Positions 45,496 to 54,623 of a DNA stretch of 64,000 nt are shown here, piece by piece. The position numbers were made by a program, and so were the translations under genes. This stretch comes from Aequorivita sp. CIP111184. GTDB lineage: Bacteria; Bacteroidota; Bacteroidia; Flavobacteriales; Flavobacteriaceae. Position 1 is the stretch's first letter. Each line of letters opens with the position of its first letter. The DNA is taken from the NCBI RefSeq assembly GCF_900489465.1, contig NZ_UEFQ01000036.1, positions 34,945 through 98,944 of the forward strand, given 5' to 3'. A model generated the notes under the pieces. The model saw only the letters and a list, made by a program, of their open reading frames with translations. It searched no databases and had not been told where the DNA came from.

Positions 45496-46983
45496 TTATT
45501 TCGTTTTTTTTTTACTTGACCTCAATAGAGGTGGTGGCGGTGGCGGTTTTGGTTTTGAAATCGCTTTGGGCTCCGAAGTTTTATTATCATTAACCCTTAT
45601 TGGTGGAGGAGGCGGTGGCGGTGGTTTTGGTTTTGAATTTTCATTGGTTTCTAATGTTTTATTTCCATTAACCTTCATTGGAGGAGGCGGTGGCGGCCGT
45701 TTTGGCGTTGAAATCACAAATGAATCCGATTTTTTTTTGTCTATTATAGAGGGCTCAGAAACTTTAAGTTTTTGATCGGACAATTTGGATGTTTGATTTT
45801 CACCACTTGTTTCTCCTGATTTCAAAGATGCTGTTGAGATAGAAGTCTCTTTTCTGTTTAAATCTTTTTTAGTTGAAAAATCTCCAATACTTATTATATC
45901 CGGTGATGAAATAAATAATTCAAATATTTCTTCAATCTCTTCATTACAATGATAAACGTTATTATAATGAGATTTGATTTTATCTAGGAAATTTAAAGAA
46001 GTTACTGTTTTTTTAAATACTACAAGTAAATCTAAATTTGCAACCTTAGCATTTTGTTCGCACTCTTTAACTAAATCGAAATCTTTAGTGAAATTAGCTT
46101 CATAGGAAAGTACCTCTTTTACTTTTTTCATTTTTAGCCTAACCTTCTCAATACTTCCATCAGAAAGTTCAACAGTTATAAGGGGTTCAGATTTAGTAGT
46201 ATTACTATACTTTTTCGCTAAAGGAAGTAACCTAATTAATTCATTTTTCTCATTTACTAAAGAGCCTGATTTAAGCACGGCTAAATCAAAAAGTATTTTA
46301 GCAATAATTCTATTTTTTGGATCATTAGCTAGATCTTTACCAATTTTATTGAATTTAGGCGTTTTGGAACTAAGCTCATTATAAAAATCAATATAAAGAT
46401 TATTATCTAAACCATCAATCAGAAGATATCCCTTATATGCTCCAATTTTTCCTTGAATATCTTTATACGCCCCAATCCTTCTGTATTTATCTAAATAATT
46501 AATTAATAAATAGTTCAAGTAGATAAGTTTAAGATTCTTATAGTTCGCGGCTATAAATAAATCTCCTACGAAATTAATCTCATTTTGCATAATATCACTT
46601 GCGAAAACTAGATTCAAATTTATTTTTTCACGAATATCAGCAACATTATTTGATGACATTAAAACTTCTTTAAGGAAATTATTAATTAGATATTCAATAC
46701 CCAATAAAAGTAGATCCTTGTATTTTTTTTCTTTACTGTAAAATTTAAATGATGAATCAATATCTTTTATTAATTTAAAATAATCAAAATATGTTTTTGT
46801 AAATGACCTTTCAAATTTTAGCTTTGCGGAATGACCAATTTTAAAATCTGACTCTTCACAATAAAAGTATAAAGGTATTACTGGTTCATTTTCAAATTCA
46901 TAAATCTTATATTCTCCTTTATTTTGACTAAAATAAAAAGACAAATTATTTCTACTTATATATATAGCAATATCAAAATTCAT
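45496..46983 (-). CDS. Unknown protein with C-terminal formin-like polyproline repeats
   Basis: 495 residues. Residues 1-360 form an alpha/beta domain starting FDIAIYISRNNLSFYFSQNKG; the strand-turn patterns here and at GYLLIDGLDNNLYIDF (about 191-206) recall actin/HSP70 phosphate loops, but the key Gly/Asp residues are incomplete, so a degenerate ATPase fold is only a guess. Residues 430-485 hold three proline runs (6, 8 and 6) separated by 18-residue spacers of pattern (M/I)(K/R)VN(G/D)NKT...SKPK. The stop is directly adjacent to the start region of the TerD side, and the start is one base from the SrfB-like stop: a tight operon. Proline runs imply dependence on elongation factor P. Confidence 0.7.
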   Translation of the reverse strand: MNFDIAIYISRNNLSFYFSQNKGEYKIYEFENEPVIPLYFYCEESDFKIGHSAKLKFERSFTKTYFDYFKLIKDIDSSFKFYSKEKKYKDLLLLGIEYLINNFLKEVLMSSNNVADIREKINLNLVFASDIMQNEINFVGDLFIAANYKNLKLIYLNYLLINYLDKYRRIGAYKDIQGKIGAYKGYLLIDGLDNNLYIDFYNELSSKTPKFNKIGKDLANDPKNRIIAKILFDLAVLKSGSLVNEKNELIRLLPLAKKYSNTTKSEPLITVELSDGSIEKVRLKMKKVKEVLSYEANFTKDFDLVKECEQNAKVANLDLLVVFKKTVTSLNFLDKIKSHYNNVYHCNEEIEEIFELFISSPDIISIGDFSTKKDLNRKETSISTASLKSGETSGENQTSKLSDQKLKVSEPSIIDKKKSDSFVISTPKRPPPPPPMKVNGNKTLETNENSKPKPPPPPPPPIRVNDNKTSEPKAISKPKPPPPPPLLRSSKKKTK

Positions 46984-49900
46984 CTATTTTTGGGCTATCT
47001 TTTTTAAAATAACATTTTCAAAAAACTGCATCCCTTCTAAAATTATTATAGGCGCTACAAAATCAAACCCTTTGGGATTTCTCTGCGCCACTTTAAATTC
47101 AGGCATTTGTTGAATATAATCTGAAATATTCATGCTTTGAAATCCATTCATGAAATCTTGTTGAGTAGCTTTTAAGCCAAGATAATTTGTAGCTAATTGA
47201 AAATACAGATGTGCAAATTGCATAAACTTAGGACAAGGTTTCTGACTATTCTCTGGTCTAAGCAAAAACAATTTTCCTATATTTTCCATCAGTAAAGCAT
47301 TAATAGATGACTCTGAATTAAGTTTAGTACTTTGTCCTGATGAAGAAATCAATTCAAAGCCATCTTCACCAATTACTTCAAGTGGTTTTTCATCAGTTTT
47401 TGGAATGTATAATTTACCAGTTGTTGATGCCAATCCTTTAGCTACCTCATATTTCACATCAGAAGATAGATTTTCATTATCTCTACTTTGAAAGATTGGA
47501 GGGCCTCCTAAATGTTGTTTAGCCGCCTCCATTCCACCAAACCCATTAATAAACATATCCATATAATACTTCTTATCAGCCTGCGGATTTATTGCTTTTA
47601 ACCAATCCATAATTCTTGACCCTTTCCCTGTAAACTGGATCTGAATCTTAGGACTGCTCCAATCGGTTGTTCTATTTGGTGATTTGTCAATCTCTAACTT
47701 CACTTTCTTGGCAATTTGACCAGCATAATAAACAATAAGACCTGTTATATAAACATTTACCGAAACCATCTCTTTACACTTTGCTCCAAGTAATCTGTAA
47801 AACTCATCAAATTCATTATCAGTTAATCTATCTACTAATTGCTCAAAATAATAAGGAGCAGTATTTTCGGTATATTTATTTGCTCCTTTATTAATACCCT
47901 CTAGTTTAATGCCTTTTTTATCTAAAAGTTCTATTAATACCGTTTTGAAATTTGGAGAGTGTTTGGTAGCTTGAGCAACACGTTGTGCAGCAAAACGAAT
48001 TGAACTTTGTTTGACCATAGATAAACCAATTCCTGCTGGTCCCTTCATTTGTCCTAATACTAAGATATCAGTTGTACTACCTCCAATATCAAAGCAAATT
48101 GTTAATGTATTTGTTTCTGTGCTAACGGTTTTTTTTTGTGCTAAGAAATTTGCAACTGCACAAGACTCTGTCATTGCATAATCATCATCAATCTCTTGAA
48201 AATCAAATGTAATTGGATTATCATCAATGAGTATATCTTCAATTTTAGCTATTTTTATTTTCTCATCCGCCCATCCTCCCAGATTTTGTTCAGATTGTGT
48301 TTTTTTGCTTACTGATTCTCCCCAATCTCCTGATTCTGTAACACTTCCCCATCCAGTATCATCTGATATTTCTGTGTTAATCTGTTTATCAACACCATCT
48401 GATGCTTTACTCCAGCCATTTCCATCTGATTTAATATCAAAATTACCTACCCCTTTTTTTACTTTAAGATTATGACCTTCAATCAAAGGATTTACAACTT
48501 CTAATCCACTCCAAATCTGAGTATATGAATCTATTAAATTTTGACCCATTGCCGAAGGATATGACCACTTTAATGAAGACGGATATAGTTTTTTAGCAAA
48601 AAGATCAGCATACACCTGTAACAATAAGGAACTTAAATATGCTTTTCTTCGTGATTCTTCCATATCATTATTATCTCCATTTCCAGACCATTTCATGTTG
48701 TGTATTAAAGTTGACTGACCAATACTACCTTTAGCATCTCCAAAGTTCAAAATATAAGTTGAGTCGGTACTATCTTCAATAGGTAGGTTTTTTTCAAAAC
48801 AAGGAAAGCCCCCTTTAACATACTCTGAGGCAAGTGCAGATAAATTACCTTGCCCATTATCATCTTTCATTCTTCTCGTATCATGTAAGGATAAAATAGA
48901 TTTAATTTGATTGCTCTCTATTTCATCATTTTGAAAGAAAAATATTTCATCTTCCCCTGCAGGTTTAATAGTATTATCTTTTTCATCCGAATCCAAAAGT
49001 GAAACTCTTCTGTTATTGAATGTAAATCCTATGGCCTCACCCGCAACGCCCTTTCTGTAAGCAATTGCACTATTCGTACTTCCAAAATCTACCCCTAAAT
49101 GCGCTTCATCTAGATTTTCTAAATCATCTATTATTTGTAAATAATCATTGGATGAATTTCCATATTCAATCATAGCATAACCAACTAATTTGTTTTGATG
49201 TAACATTTGAAAACCTTTAAATGGATTTTTACTTTCAAATATTTCATATTCATAATTTGTACCATCAACGTTTCTGGATAATTCAACTTTCAGATGTGCC
49301 GATTTCATATCTGTCTCTTTCCCTCCCTTTGCTATTAATGCTGGAATTTCAGGATCATCGACACTCATAATGACATCAAAATTTTGTGTTTCTAAATTTC
49401 CACAAAACGGAATAGCCTGCCAATTAGAACTATTATGTGGCATTTCTGAATATAAAAAATATTTCTTCCATTTTTTACTTACAAAATTTGGCCATAATAA
49501 AATATCCTTGCCAAAAATATCATCAGCAGTTGTTTTGTAAACTTTTTTAATTTCTCCTAAATGACTTGTTTGAGAGAATAAATTAAGTTTTACAGTTAAA
49601 TTTGATGTACTTGGATCGTATGTAGCAGTAATTCTAGTTTTAATATCAGCTGCGTTGTTAATGCCTAGAACAGTACTTAATCTATTCCCGAAAATTTTTA
49701 TTCCTTTTGGTGATAAAGGCAACATGAAATGTCTAATTTCATTAGGCTCACTTTTAACATCTGCCTTCAATAGTAATAATGGTCTATTTTGTAAAAAATT
49801 AGGGTTTCCATCATCATCTACACAGGCAATAGCAGTATCTTCAGGTAATAATAATTCATTTGGATTAAATTCAATAGCATCTTCAGGTGCATCCTCGGCA

Positions 49901-50841
49901 TAAATAACTCCATTAAATCCTGCAAGATTTGTAGAATAATTGAATAAAATATTATAAGGAGTTTTAAAATTACTCACTTGAGGTATATCTTCGGTTATTG
50001 ATGACGTATAACCTTTATCAATGGCATATTTGTCCATTTCTGAAACCCAAGTTGTCAAATTTCCAATTACATTCTCAAATTCAAAAGGAATAGTTACTTT
50101 AGAGAAGAATTCTTTAAATTTATTTGTACCTCTTGCAATATGATTTACATAGCTTTTTAATTTATTTAAACTTTGAGGGTCTATGGATCTTTTTAAGGGA
50201 TCTGTAAATTTACCAACAACATTCCCTTCATTTTTTTCCTCTTTTACATATATAGAACTTTCTCCAGAAATATCATAAGCAACAGAAGTGAATAAGAAAC
50301 TATCAGGTGTAGTACCACCTACTACAATTTGTTTTCCGTTTGACTTCGTATATAAAAGTATATCAATATATGGAGTAGAATCTATTTCATTAGGATTTGA
50401 CCAAAGGGGTTTTCTTTCAAAAAGCATATTTCCGAAAGAACCTTTAGGTTCATATATATTTTCAGTATTTTCTGTAGATTTTTTATCAGAATAAGTTAAA
50501 CTTATTCTTTTAACTTCTATTTTTTCATGATTTAAAGCAATACAGGTAATTAAACCTCTCCACTCATCAATTAAATATTTATAAAAATGAATTAACCCAC
50601 TTCCAGTCATGTCCTTATCTACTACATTATCAATAGCATTTCTAAACATGTTTGCTCTTGCATAGATAGTAGGAACACCAGAAATTATTGAACCGACATT
50701 ACCAGACCCTTCATTTTCACCACCAATTGCTGGTGTAATTATTTCTTTAGTAAAAGTTTCTATGTTTCCTATCTTCTCCCAAGTGTACTCTGCAGCAGGT
50801 GGGTTAGATTTAGATTTTATTACAAGTGATGTTAAAGACAT
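46984..50841 (-). CDS. Giant SrfB-like actin/HSP70-fold ATPase
   Basis: 1285 residues. Residues 1-580 have no family I recognise beyond SrfB-like proteins. The ATPase core begins with the phosphate-1 loop GVDFGSTNSAIAY (Asp585). Phosphate-2 is CFDIGGSTTDILVLG (near 912-926), and an adenosine-type motif FTGKGSRIMDWL lies near 1070. This matches the SrfB family (virulence factor SrfB of enteric bacteria). An insert around residues 785-850 is rich in Gly-Trp pairs (NGWSKA, TGWGSV, DWGES, GGWAD). It is cytosolic. It directly follows the tubulin-like gene (21 bases) and touches the polyproline gene. Confidence 0.83.
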   Translation of the reverse strand: MSLTSLVIKSKSNPPAAEYTWEKIGNIETFTKEIITPAIGGENEGSGNVGSIISGVPTIYARANMFRNAIDNVVDKDMTGSGLIHFYKYLIDEWRGLITCIALNHEKIEVKRISLTYSDKKSTENTENIYEPKGSFGNMLFERKPLWSNPNEIDSTPYIDILLYTKSNGKQIVVGGTTPDSFLFTSVAYDISGESSIYVKEEKNEGNVVGKFTDPLKRSIDPQSLNKLKSYVNHIARGTNKFKEFFSKVTIPFEFENVIGNLTTWVSEMDKYAIDKGYTSSITEDIPQVSNFKTPYNILFNYSTNLAGFNGVIYAEDAPEDAIEFNPNELLLPEDTAIACVDDDGNPNFLQNRPLLLLKADVKSEPNEIRHFMLPLSPKGIKIFGNRLSTVLGINNAADIKTRITATYDPSTSNLTVKLNLFSQTSHLGEIKKVYKTTADDIFGKDILLWPNFVSKKWKKYFLYSEMPHNSSNWQAIPFCGNLETQNFDVIMSVDDPEIPALIAKGGKETDMKSAHLKVELSRNVDGTNYEYEIFESKNPFKGFQMLHQNKLVGYAMIEYGNSSNDYLQIIDDLENLDEAHLGVDFGSTNSAIAYRKGVAGEAIGFTFNNRRVSLLDSDEKDNTIKPAGEDEIFFFQNDEIESNQIKSILSLHDTRRMKDDNGQGNLSALASEYVKGGFPCFEKNLPIEDSTDSTYILNFGDAKGSIGQSTLIHNMKWSGNGDNNDMEESRRKAYLSSLLLQVYADLFAKKLYPSSLKWSYPSAMGQNLIDSYTQIWSGLEVVNPLIEGHNLKVKKGVGNFDIKSDGNGWSKASDGVDKQINTEISDDTGWGSVTESGDWGESVSKKTQSEQNLGGWADEKIKIAKIEDILIDDNPITFDFQEIDDDYAMTESCAVANFLAQKKTVSTETNTLTICFDIGGSTTDILVLGQMKGPAGIGLSMVKQSSIRFAAQRVAQATKHSPNFKTVLIELLDKKGIKLEGINKGANKYTENTAPYYFEQLVDRLTDNEFDEFYRLLGAKCKEMVSVNVYITGLIVYYAGQIAKKVKLEIDKSPNRTTDWSSPKIQIQFTGKGSRIMDWLKAINPQADKKYYMDMFINGFGGMEAAKQHLGGPPIFQSRDNENLSSDVKYEVAKGLASTTGKLYIPKTDEKPLEVIGEDGFELISSSGQSTKLNSESSINALLMENIGKLFLLRPENSQKPCPKFMQFAHLYFQLATNYLGLKATQQDFMNGFQSMNISDYIQQMPEFKVAQRNPKGFDFVAPIIILEGMQFFENVILKKIAQK

Positions 50842-50862
50842 AATTTGTTTTTAAAAAATTAA

Positions 50863-52488
50863 TTAAATTTTTTGAGATTTTTTTATAGCATTATAAACAT
50901 GAGCCAAAAATTTCTCATTTGTTTCTGAAACTTTTTGTTCTTCAACTTTAGGCTTGGTATCTATATCTAATAGTGTTTTCACAAAAGGATCATAAGAATC
51001 ACCAAATACAGTTGTCTTCCAATGATATTCTTTTTCAGTGAATATTTTACCAGCATCAAATTTTTTATCTAATTCCTTTAAATTTCTAGTATATGCTTTA
51101 TCATCCAAAACAAATTTACCACTTATAGTATTTTTCAATTGATAAAGCCAACCAGGAATAAACATATTATTCTCAATTGTATAACCAAAATATTCAAGAT
51201 ATCTATTAAGATCCTGCGTATATTGCTCTTCTATTGATTTATAATCTAATATACTTTGTGATTCTAACCTATTTAAGAACCCTTGTACTCCATTATCACC
51301 CTCAGCACCTTTGTTTATAGTCTGTGCCAAATGCATAAAAGAAACAAATGCTCCAAATTTTCGCGCAAATAATTTACCATTTTCTCCATCACCTATAAAA
51401 TCATTGAAATTAAAATCTAATTTACCATCTTTATAATGTACAGCTTTATATAAATATTCAGCTTTAACAACATCCATTCCTTTATCATTATTAAAAAAAT
51501 CAAAAGCTGCACAAGCACATAAAAACTCTGTTATATGACCAGGGTTTCTTTGTTCTCCTCCACCTGTAACGGTTTTTTTATCATTTTTATCTTTAGAAAA
51601 GTCTTCAGAATCTATTGGCCAACCAATATGGTACATCTTCTTATAGGTTCTTTGTACAGTTGGATCTCCCTGATAGAATTGAAGTGCTGCTTGACTATTT
51701 AGTGTGAAGAATGAACTATCTGCAATTATGCTATTATCTTTGTTTGCCTTTTGAGCAGCATCAGGCTTTTTGAATGAAAAATATTCTGTTAATAATGTTG
51801 CCCCAAATTTAGCGTCTTTATGAAGACTCATGTTTTTATCTCGAATTTTAATGGCATCATTTAAAGCTTTGGGCAAGACAGGGATAGAGGAGGCTCCTGT
51901 TCCGCCAAAAATAGAACCGAAAACAAATATTTTTGCATCAGCACCAGCAGTAAAAATTTTGTTGAAAAACACTCCAAATTCTTCTTCTTCAGATTTCAAA
52001 TCCTTTCCTGTCTGCAAGTTTCGGGCTGCTTCAACTATAGCATGATACATTAAATAAGAGCCTAAATGGGTTTGAGCTCTATAACCGTGTGCTAAATTGA
52101 AATCTTGAACACTATCCTCCAAAAATAAATCAGACAATAATTTATTATCAGAATCTACTGAATTTAGTTTAGTTATATTTTTAAATCTTGTTCTCGCGGG
52201 ATTATTGTAATCCGTCCAAAACCGATACAAATTTAACTTTGCGCTAAAAAAAGTATCAGTATTTGGTGAGCCCCCAATTTTCCCGGGGGTTGTTTTAATT
52301 CTATTATAAAGACCTATAAGCTCTTCAGCTCTTTGTTTGTTACCATTTGTCTGATCTGTATCCAAAGTTAAAATATCAATTTCCTTTGAATCGAATAAAC
52401 CCATTGCAGACATATGGGTAAACGCCTCTAAGCATCTCATCCCTGTGCCTCCAATTGCAATAACAAAATATTTATCTGTACTCGCCAT
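50863..52488 (-). CDS. Tubulin/FtsZ-like GTPase (Tubulin_2 type)
   Basis: 541 residues. The N-terminal strand-loop YFVIAIGGTGMRCLEA (7-22) and ILTLDTDQTNGNK are the first GTP-binding elements; the tubulin signature appears as GSIFGGTGASSIP (about 190-202), comparable to GGGTGTG of FtsZ. The acidic catalytic T7 loop is not obvious by eye. It belongs to the divergent bacterial tubulin-like families predicted to remodel membranes, not to FtsZ itself. The operon pairs it with an actin-like ATPase, which is a rare combination. It is cytosolic, with no membrane segment. Confidence 0.85.
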   Translation of the reverse strand: MASTDKYFVIAIGGTGMRCLEAFTHMSAMGLFDSKEIDILTLDTDQTNGNKQRAEELIGLYNRIKTTPGKIGGSPNTDTFFSAKLNLYRFWTDYNNPARTRFKNITKLNSVDSDNKLLSDLFLEDSVQDFNLAHGYRAQTHLGSYLMYHAIVEAARNLQTGKDLKSEEEEFGVFFNKIFTAGADAKIFVFGSIFGGTGASSIPVLPKALNDAIKIRDKNMSLHKDAKFGATLLTEYFSFKKPDAAQKANKDNSIIADSSFFTLNSQAALQFYQGDPTVQRTYKKMYHIGWPIDSEDFSKDKNDKKTVTGGGEQRNPGHITEFLCACAAFDFFNNDKGMDVVKAEYLYKAVHYKDGKLDFNFNDFIGDGENGKLFARKFGAFVSFMHLAQTINKGAEGDNGVQGFLNRLESQSILDYKSIEEQYTQDLNRYLEYFGYTIENNMFIPGWLYQLKNTISGKFVLDDKAYTRNLKELDKKFDAGKIFTEKEYHWKTTVFGDSYDPFVKTLLDIDTKPKVEEQKVSETNEKFLAHVYNAIKKSQKI

Positions 52489-52500
52489 AATTTTTATTAT

Positions 52501-52950
52501 TTATCTTTTTGAAGGAAACCAATTACCGACTTTTCCTCTACTCATCATTTTAGCTAATACAAAACCTAAGATAATATAAACGACCAATACGACCCCTGAA
52601 GCTATTGGTGGATGCATTGAAAATTTATTTAGTGCAGGACCAGTTTTTACGTTGGGAATTACCAAAAAGAAATTATATAAATAAAAAGTTAAAGGTGCTA
52701 AAATTGCTAAAATCCAAAACCACACTCTCCTTTTTCCTGGGTCTTTTGGATTTGTGCCTCCTTGAAATTTTATGAGATTAGCAATAAGTATAGCCAAAGC
52801 AATAAAGAAGACTATAAAAATTAATGCAACTATATATGTTTCTGTTATTTTAGCTGGCACATCTTTTAAATTGATAGTGTTAGAGGCTGCTGATGCTATA
52901 GTTGTATTAAGCAAAGCTAAAAGTGACATCGAAGTAATTGTTTTTTTCAT
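52501..52950 (-). CDS. Multi-span membrane protein of the tubulin-like operon
   Basis: 149 residues. A signal-peptide-like start (SLLALLNTTIASAAS) is followed by three hydrophobic spans: IVALIFIVFFIALAILIANL (about 41-60), WFWILAILAPLTFYLYNFFL (about 77-96) and ASGVVLVVYIILGFVLAKMM (about 117-136), with basic loops (DPGKRRVW and the C-terminal FPSKR). It probably anchors the complex in the inner membrane. It lies 12 bases upstream of the tubulin-like gene. No family recognised. Confidence 0.65.
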   Translation of the reverse strand: MKKTITSMSLLALLNTTIASAASNTINLKDVPAKITETYIVALIFIVFFIALAILIANLIKFQGGTNPKDPGKRRVWFWILAILAPLTFYLYNFFLVIPNVKTGPALNKFSMHPPIASGVVLVVYIILGFVLAKMMSRGKVGNWFPSKR

Positions 52951-52973
52951 TTTTATTTTATTTGTGATTAAAA

Positions 52974-54623
52974 TTATTGATTAAATGGTCCAAATTTTAG
53001 GTAGTAACTATAAATTACGCCTTTTGGAATATTATCTTTCATGGTGTTTTTTAATGAAAGATACAATGCTTCATCTTTACCAGAATTATCAATTTTATCC
53101 CAAGTTAAGGCAGTTTCATCCATATCTTCAACAACAGCTTCTTCTAAAATTATATCTACTCTAAATAGATTTGGTCGATCATTATTAAGTCCTTTAGTAT
53201 TTTCATTTAATTGGTCATTAAATTTTAGTACTATTTCATATTTACCTGAGTCGTTGGCTTGGTTTACTTCCCCAGCGGTTTGGTCAAGAAAAAGAAAATC
53301 CTGAACTCCTAAATCTGAAATATCGAAAGTTTTTTTAGCATACACAAAATCATTACTTAAAATAGACCTAAAGTTGTTAATAGTATCTTGTTGACTCTTG
53401 TTAATAATATTGTAAGGCTCCTCTTCATCAATGGTCGTCAAGCAATCAAAAACTAAATAATTTTCAACTGTTAAACTATCTTTCCCATTTGAATTTTTTA
53501 CCAAGCTTGGTGGGTTTTCTTTTGCTAATAGGTTTCTTTTAAAATTATTAAAATCATCATTAATGTCGTGCACCACAATTTTAATTTTATTAACATCATA
53601 ATTATTTAGCATGTCAAAACGGAAAAATAATTTATCAAGTAATGGGTAATTTTTTTTCTTACCATTTTCATCACCCGAATCTCTTAGATAATAAACCAAC
53701 CCATCATCATTAAGACTAAAGGGAGCTACTGAAAAATCAATAAATTCAAATGCTCTTTTAGGAGATGGGTAATATGCCTCCGTTTCTGTAAAATACTCTA
53801 AATATTTATCAGCTCCTGGTGTTTGTGCATTCTTATATTCTCTAACATACATATTCGAAATATTAGTAGAAAAAGACAATGTTTTATAGTCAAGGTTATC
53901 TGCTTTTAAATCTGCCAAATAATTTTCTAATATTTTATTTTCAGAATTATTTGGTATAAAGAACATAATGTACATATGTTTCTTATATTCTTTACCATTA
54001 TTATTTTCAATAAAATCGGTATATACTATCTCTATTTTATTTCCCTTCTTAAACCATTTAGCAAATGCTTTACTCGCCCACATCTCCTTACTTACCGCAC
54101 CTACCCTTTTGTCGTATAACTCTCCATCGGTAATTAATACACCCACATTATCACTATCAACAATCTTATTAATAGCCTTATCAATAGGAGCCCCTATCTT
54201 GTATTTTCCATCAGCAGTTTTAAAACCACTACCTTGAAAATAGTCTACTATATTATTTTTGGGATACTGTATTAAAGAATCATTACTTAGCTCAAAATAA
54301 TCAGTACTATTGTTTAAATTAGAAATACTAGCAAAAAACTTTTTGTAAACATTTTTGTTATTTTCATTATTTAAACAAAACTTGGTTATTCCATCACTAA
54401 AATCTACATATACACCAACTCTATCATTACTATTAGATACATTTTCATCTGGAAAAAATTCTGAATGATATTGCTCGATAATTTTAGTTTCAACAATATC
54501 ATCTAATGATTTATTGGGGCATTCATCTGAACTTGAAGCACAATTAGTGATTACAAGACATATAACAAATAAAGAAAAGATCCGTATAATATTTCTTAAT
54601 GGAATAAATAATTTAAATCTCAT
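52974..54623 (-). CDS. vWA-like lipoprotein, first gene of the cytoskeletal Ter operon
   Basis: 549 residues. A lipoprotein signal ends FVICLVITNCASS (Cys28). From about residue 68 the sequence reads GVYVDFSDGITKF, then VGVLITDGELYDKR near 160, the order of a von Willebrand A domain with a DxSxG-like metal site (D-F-S-D-G). The C-terminal half (about 340-549) is beta-rich with no named family. It should sit outside the cytoplasmic membrane, at either membrane of the envelope. It starts the eight-gene operon and is 23 bases from the membrane protein gene. Confidence 0.65.
   Translation of the reverse strand: MRFKLFIPLRNIIRIFSLFVICLVITNCASSSDECPNKSLDDIVETKIIEQYHSEFFPDENVSNSNDRVGVYVDFSDGITKFCLNNENNKNVYKKFFASISNLNNSTDYFELSNDSLIQYPKNNIVDYFQGSGFKTADGKYKIGAPIDKAINKIVDSDNVGVLITDGELYDKRVGAVSKEMWASKAFAKWFKKGNKIEIVYTDFIENNNGKEYKKHMYIMFFIPNNSENKILENYLADLKADNLDYKTLSFSTNISNMYVREYKNAQTPGADKYLEYFTETEAYYPSPKRAFEFIDFSVAPFSLNDDGLVYYLRDSGDENGKKKNYPLLDKLFFRFDMLNNYDVNKIKIVVHDINDDFNNFKRNLLAKENPPSLVKNSNGKDSLTVENYLVFDCLTTIDEEEPYNIINKSQQDTINNFRSILSNDFVYAKKTFDISDLGVQDFLFLDQTAGEVNQANDSGKYEIVLKFNDQLNENTKGLNNDRPNLFRVDIILEEAVVEDMDETALTWDKIDNSGKDEALYLSLKNTMKDNIPKGVIYSYYLKFGPFNQ

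Noticed and set aside
45566..45775. Plus-strand frame rich in polyglycine (GGGGGGGF-type)
   Set aside because: It is the antisense shadow of the polyproline codons of the minus-strand gene at 45496-46983.
50863..52488. Cell-division FtsZ
   Set aside because: Length, divergent GTP motif and operon context do not fit FtsZ; no ftsA/ftsQ/mur genes are nearby.
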